A stretch of 15,391 nt of DNA from Pseudomonadota bacterium (GTDB taxonomy: Bacteria > Pseudomonadota > Gammaproteobacteria > Burkholderiales > Gallionellaceae): assembly GCA_021781695.1 (NCBI GenBank), contig JAJXWG010000017.1, forward strand, positions 1 through 15,391, read 5' to 3'. Both the position numbers and the translations under genes were made by a program. Shown here one piece after another: positions 13,214 through 15,391 of the stretch. Numbering within the stretch: the stretch's first letter is position 1; each line of letters opens with the position of its first letter. The notes under the pieces are model-generated. The model did not search any database, was not told where the DNA came from, and worked only from the letters and a program-made list of their open reading frames with translations.

Positions 13214-14653
13214 TTGACAAACAATAATACCGTTACAACCTTTGCCGGACTGAATCTGGCCGAACCCCTGATGCGCGCCATCAACGACTCGGGTTACACC
13301 AACCCAACCCCCGTTCAGGCACAGGCCATTCCGCTGGTGCTGAAAGGCGGAGATCTGCTGGCCGGCGCACAGACAGGAACCGGCAAGACTGCCGGTTTCA
13401 CCCTGCCCATATTGCATCTGCTCAATGCAAAACCTGCCGCCCACCCGCGCGCAGGCGCGCCGCGTTGCCTGATACTTACGCCTACGCGCGAACTCGCGGC
13501 CCAGGTGGAAGAGTCGGTAAAGACTTACGGCAAATACCTCGCGCTCAGATCAGAAGTGATGTTCGGCGGCGTGAACATCAATCCCCAGATCAAGGCGTTG
13601 CGCTCCCAGATCGACATACTGGTGGCAACACCGGGGCGCCTGCTCGATCATGTAGGACAAAAGACACTGGATCTGTCTTCGGTGGAAATCCTGGTGCTGG
13701 ATGAAGCCGACCGCATGCTGGACATGGGTTTCATCCGCGACATCCGTAAAATCCTGGCGCTGCTGCCCAAACAGCGCCAGAACCTGCTTTTTTCGGCGAC
13801 CTTCTCGGAAGAAATCAAGACGCTGGCCGACGGCCTGCTGCACAACCCCGGGTTTGTCGAAGTGGCGCGCCGCAACACCACCTCTGAGCTTGTCTCGCAA
13901 AGCGTGCACATGGTCGCGCAGAAACTCAAGAGCCACCTGCTCTCTCACCTCATCAAGCACAATGACTGGAAGCAGGTGCTTGTGTTCACCCGCACCAAGC
14001 ACGGCGCAAACCGGCTGGCCGAAAAACTCAACAGCGACGGAATACCTGCGGCCGCGATTCACGGCAACAAGAGCCAGGGTGCACGCACCAAGGCGCTGTC
14101 TCAGTTCAAGGACGGCACACTGCCTGTGCTGGTTGCAACAGACATCGCTGCGCGCGGCCTGGACATCGATATGCTTCCGCATGTAGTCAACTTCGAATTG
14201 CCCAACATACCGGAAGACTATGTGCACCGCATCGGCAGAACGGGGCGCGCGGGCAGCAACGGTTCGGCGATCTCTCTGGTGGACAGCGAGGAGCTGCAGC
14301 ATCTCAAAAACATCGAGCGCCTGATCAAGACCCAGATTCCAAGGGTAACGATAGACAGCTTCGTGCCGCCCACACATATTCCTGCTGACGCGCCGCGCCC
14401 TCCCCGTCCGCAACAGGGGCAGAAACGCCACACGCCGACCAAGGGCAATCGTCCGCAGGGACAGGCCGCAAAACCTCGAAATCCCGCGGCAACCAAACCC
14501 CAAGGTGCCAAAACACCGGGGCAAGCGCATCCTCCATCACGGTCACAGGCAAAGCCGGAACCGGCCAAATACCTGTCCGAAGCCGCCCGCCACCAGGCGA
14601 TGCCGCAACCTGCGCTGTTCTCGCCCAAACCCTCGGTGCGACGCGGCAAATAA
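13214..14653 (+). CDS. rhlE: DEAD-box ATP-dependent RNA helicase, RhlE type
   Basis: This RNA helicase is likely involved in ribosome assembly, RNA decay or cold adaptation. All family motifs are present: Q motif (GYTNPTPVQAQAIP, 28-41), motif I AQTGTGKT (52-59), Ia PTRELAAQ, Ib TPGRLLD, II DEAD (163-166), III SAT (194-196), IV VLVFTRT, V ATDIAARGLDI and VI HRIGRTGRAG. After about residue 385 comes a basic, Pro/Gln-rich tail to residue 479, typical of RNA-binding extensions. The start is TTG at 13214 with an AGGAG site 7 nt upstream. A 52-residue basic protein follows after 29 nt. Confidence 0.93.
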   Translation: MTNNNTVTTFAGLNLAEPLMRAINDSGYTNPTPVQAQAIPLVLKGGDLLAGAQTGTGKTAGFTLPILHLLNAKPAAHPRAGAPRCLILTPTRELAAQVEESVKTYGKYLALRSEVMFGGVNINPQIKALRSQIDILVATPGRLLDHVGQKTLDLSSVEILVLDEADRMLDMGFIRDIRKILALLPKQRQNLLFSATFSEEIKTLADGLLHNPGFVEVARRNTTSELVSQSVHMVAQKLKSHLLSHLIKHNDWKQVLVFTRTKHGANRLAEKLNSDGIPAAAIHGNKSQGARTKALSQFKDGTLPVLVATDIAARGLDIDMLPHVVNFELPNIPEDYVHRIGRTGRAGSNGSAISLVDSEELQHLKNIERLIKTQIPRVTIDSFVPPTHIPADAPRPPRPQQGQKRHTPTKGNRPQGQAAKPRNPAATKPQGAKTPGQAHPPSRSQAKPEPAKYLSEAARHQAMPQPALFSPKPSVRRGK

Positions 14654-14682
14654 CAAGCATTTGAAAACACCCCCGAACTGAC

Positions 14683-14841
14683 ATGGCCAAAACAAACTAC
14701 ACCTACGAAAAACGCCAAAAAGAGCTGGCACGGCAAAAGAAGCAGGCTGAAAAGCTCTTAAAAAAAGCCGCTTCAAAGTTCGAACAGCCCAGCGAAGATC
14801 AACCGCCTCCTTCTGTCGATGAAAAGTCTTTGGTTGAGTAA
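14683..14841 (+). CDS. Small lysine-rich protein downstream of rhlE
   Basis: The frame of 52 codons starts MAKTNYTYEKRQKELARQKK and continues as a charged helix (to about residue 33), then an acidic, Pro-rich tail ending SLVE. I recall similar small MAK-NY-YEKRQ-ELA-KKK proteins as uncharacterised conserved genes in proteobacteria, often near RNA helicase genes. The basic helix would suit RNA or ribosome binding, but that is inference. It has no strong ribosome-binding site and lies 29 nt after rhlE, so it is probably cotranscribed. Its stop codon is inside the left arm of the terminator hairpin. Confidence 0.75.
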   Translation: MAKTNYTYEKRQKELARQKKQAEKLLKKAASKFEQPSEDQPPPSVDEKSLVE

Positions 14842-14874
14842 ATGAACAACATTCGGAGAACGTTGTTCATTTAC
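14838..14874 (+). terminator. Strong hairpin ending the rhlE unit
   Basis: GTAAATGAACAAC (14838-14850) and GTTGTTCATTTAC (14862-14874) form a perfect 13-bp stem. An A-C mismatch and TTC-GGA-GAA extend it inside the loop. The arm includes the stop codon of the preceding gene. The 3' flank TTGTTCT is only moderately U-rich, so termination may be imperfect; the hairpin may also protect the 3' end of the mRNA. Confidence 0.7.
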
Positions 14875-14989
14875 TTGTTCTGAGTACATAGATATTCCGG
14901 CCTATATGAGAAATGTGCATCGCATGATTTAATCCATATCAGCTTGCTCAGACGACAAGCTCATTCTTCATCATCAGGAGGCCGCTATC

Positions 14990-15220
14990 ATGGAAGCGAA
15001 AGAATCCACTGAAAACCTGTTCAAGACCAGGCAGGAAAAGCTAAATGAACTGAGCGCCCAGCAGGGGAAGCTAAGACAACTGCAGTCCGAACTCAATGTG
15101 CTGGAAGCCAAGATCAAGAACGATCAAAAGCTGTCGAAAGAAGATACGAAGTTTGTTGCCGAACTCGGCTGGCTTGCCGCAGCCGCAGTCACGATAGCGG
15201 CAATCGCCGACAGCATGTAG
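14990..15220 (+). CDS. Small coiled-coil protein with C-terminal membrane segment
   Basis: The 76-residue product has a strong ribosome-binding site (AGGAGG, 8 nt before ATG). Residues about 8-50 are a charged coiled-coil stretch (KTRQEKLNELSAQQGKLRQL, then a Leu-spaced ELNVLEAKIK). Residues about 57-76 are hydrophobic (ELGWLAAAAVTIAAIADSM), suggesting a tail-anchored inner-membrane protein facing the cytoplasm. No family recognised. The 115 nt upstream (14875-14989) contain an inverted repeat AGCTTG/CAAGCT (14941-14946 and 14956-14961) and no promoter I can support. It is convergent with the cydX-like gene. Confidence 0.75.
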   Translation: MEAKESTENLFKTRQEKLNELSAQQGKLRQLQSELNVLEAKIKNDQKLSKEDTKFVAELGWLAAAAVTIAAIADSM

Positions 15221-15253
15221 CAAGACTGCCTGCCTTTCAGAGGCTCACAGCAA

Positions 15254-15373
15254 TCATTTCCCTGCGCGCCTGGCCTCTTCCATCGCGCATTCCTTTGCAT
15301 CGCACATCGTGGCGGCCATCGAGGCCAGCAGCACGGCCAGGGTGACACCGAGTATCCACGCGAAATACCACAT
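15254..15373 (-). CDS. cydX: Cytochrome bd oxidase small subunit CydX-like
   Basis: This 39-residue frame starts MWYFAWILGVTLAVLLASMA, which strongly resembles E. coli CydX (MWYFAWILGTLLA at its start). CydX is the one-helix subunit that stabilises the haem centres of cytochrome bd quinol oxidase. An AAGGAG site lies 6 nt before ATG 15373. After the helix comes a short polar tail with two cysteines (MCDAKEC) and ending RRAGK. The length is right (37 in E. coli). On the minus strand at the right edge it would follow cydA and cydB, which should lie just beyond the window. Confidence 0.88.
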   Translation of the reverse strand: MWYFAWILGVTLAVLLASMAATMCDAKECAMEEARRAGK

Positions 15374-15391
15374 AGCGTTCTCCTTCAGAAT

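Noticed and set aside
13550..14530. Minus-strand open frame of 326 codons
   Set aside because: Antisense to rhlE, which has every DEAD-box motif. The product has no recognisable domain.
15221..15253. Possible terminator GCCT-TTCAG-AGGC between the last two genes
   Set aside because: Only a 4-bp stem with no U-tract.

Overview
The window reads as a chromosomal housekeeping segment of a betaproteobacterium, most likely in the Nitrosomonadales (Gallionella/Sideroxydans-like). That placement is inferred from protein flavour and gene order, not from a marker gene. Coding density is high, GC content is moderate to high, and no mobile element, tRNA, rRNA or CRISPR array is visible.

Region 1 (1-6580, minus strand) is an iron-sulfur cluster assembly operon read right to left: trmJ - cysE - iscR - iscS - iscU - iscA - hscB - hscA, with hscA cut by the left edge a few codons before its end. 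cysE overlaps trmJ by 8 nt. A good match to a type 1 IscR box sits over the cysE stop codon and the putative iscR promoter, so IscR probably represses its own operon. CysE supplies O-acetylserine for cysteine, IscS takes sulfur from cysteine, IscU and IscA carry clusters, and HscA/HscB release them. Two intergenic gaps in this operon (hscB-hscA and iscS-iscU) hold degenerate 7-nt-periodic repeats that can fold as hairpins.

Region 2 (6581-7903, plus strand) has suhB, divergent from trmJ, followed by two very small predicted membrane proteins (49 and 23 codons). It closes with a perfect 12-bp hairpin between convergent transcription units.

Region 3 (7904-13008, minus strand) is a tightly packed seven-gene unit: fmdB - DUF502 - aspS - secreted barnase-type RNase - barstar inhibitor - nudB - nadA. 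Gaps are 9 nt or less, and nudB/nadA overlap as ATGA. The most striking part is a complete RNase Sa-like enzyme with a lipoprotein signal, placed directly before its barstar-family inhibitor, inside a run of housekeeping genes. NadA is a 4Fe-4S enzyme and so a client of Region 1. AspRS carries residues associated with non-discriminating enzymes.

Region 4 (13009-15391) has a divergent RhlE-type DEAD-box helicase with a structured leader and a TTG start, a small lysine-rich protein, and a strong hairpin. A coiled-coil/membrane small protein follows, and on the minus strand at the right edge lies a 39-residue CydX-like subunit, which predicts cydAB just outside the window.

A 12-nt word shared by two in-frame insertions, one in hscA and one in nudB, looks like a dispersed repeat that has entered coding sequence twice.
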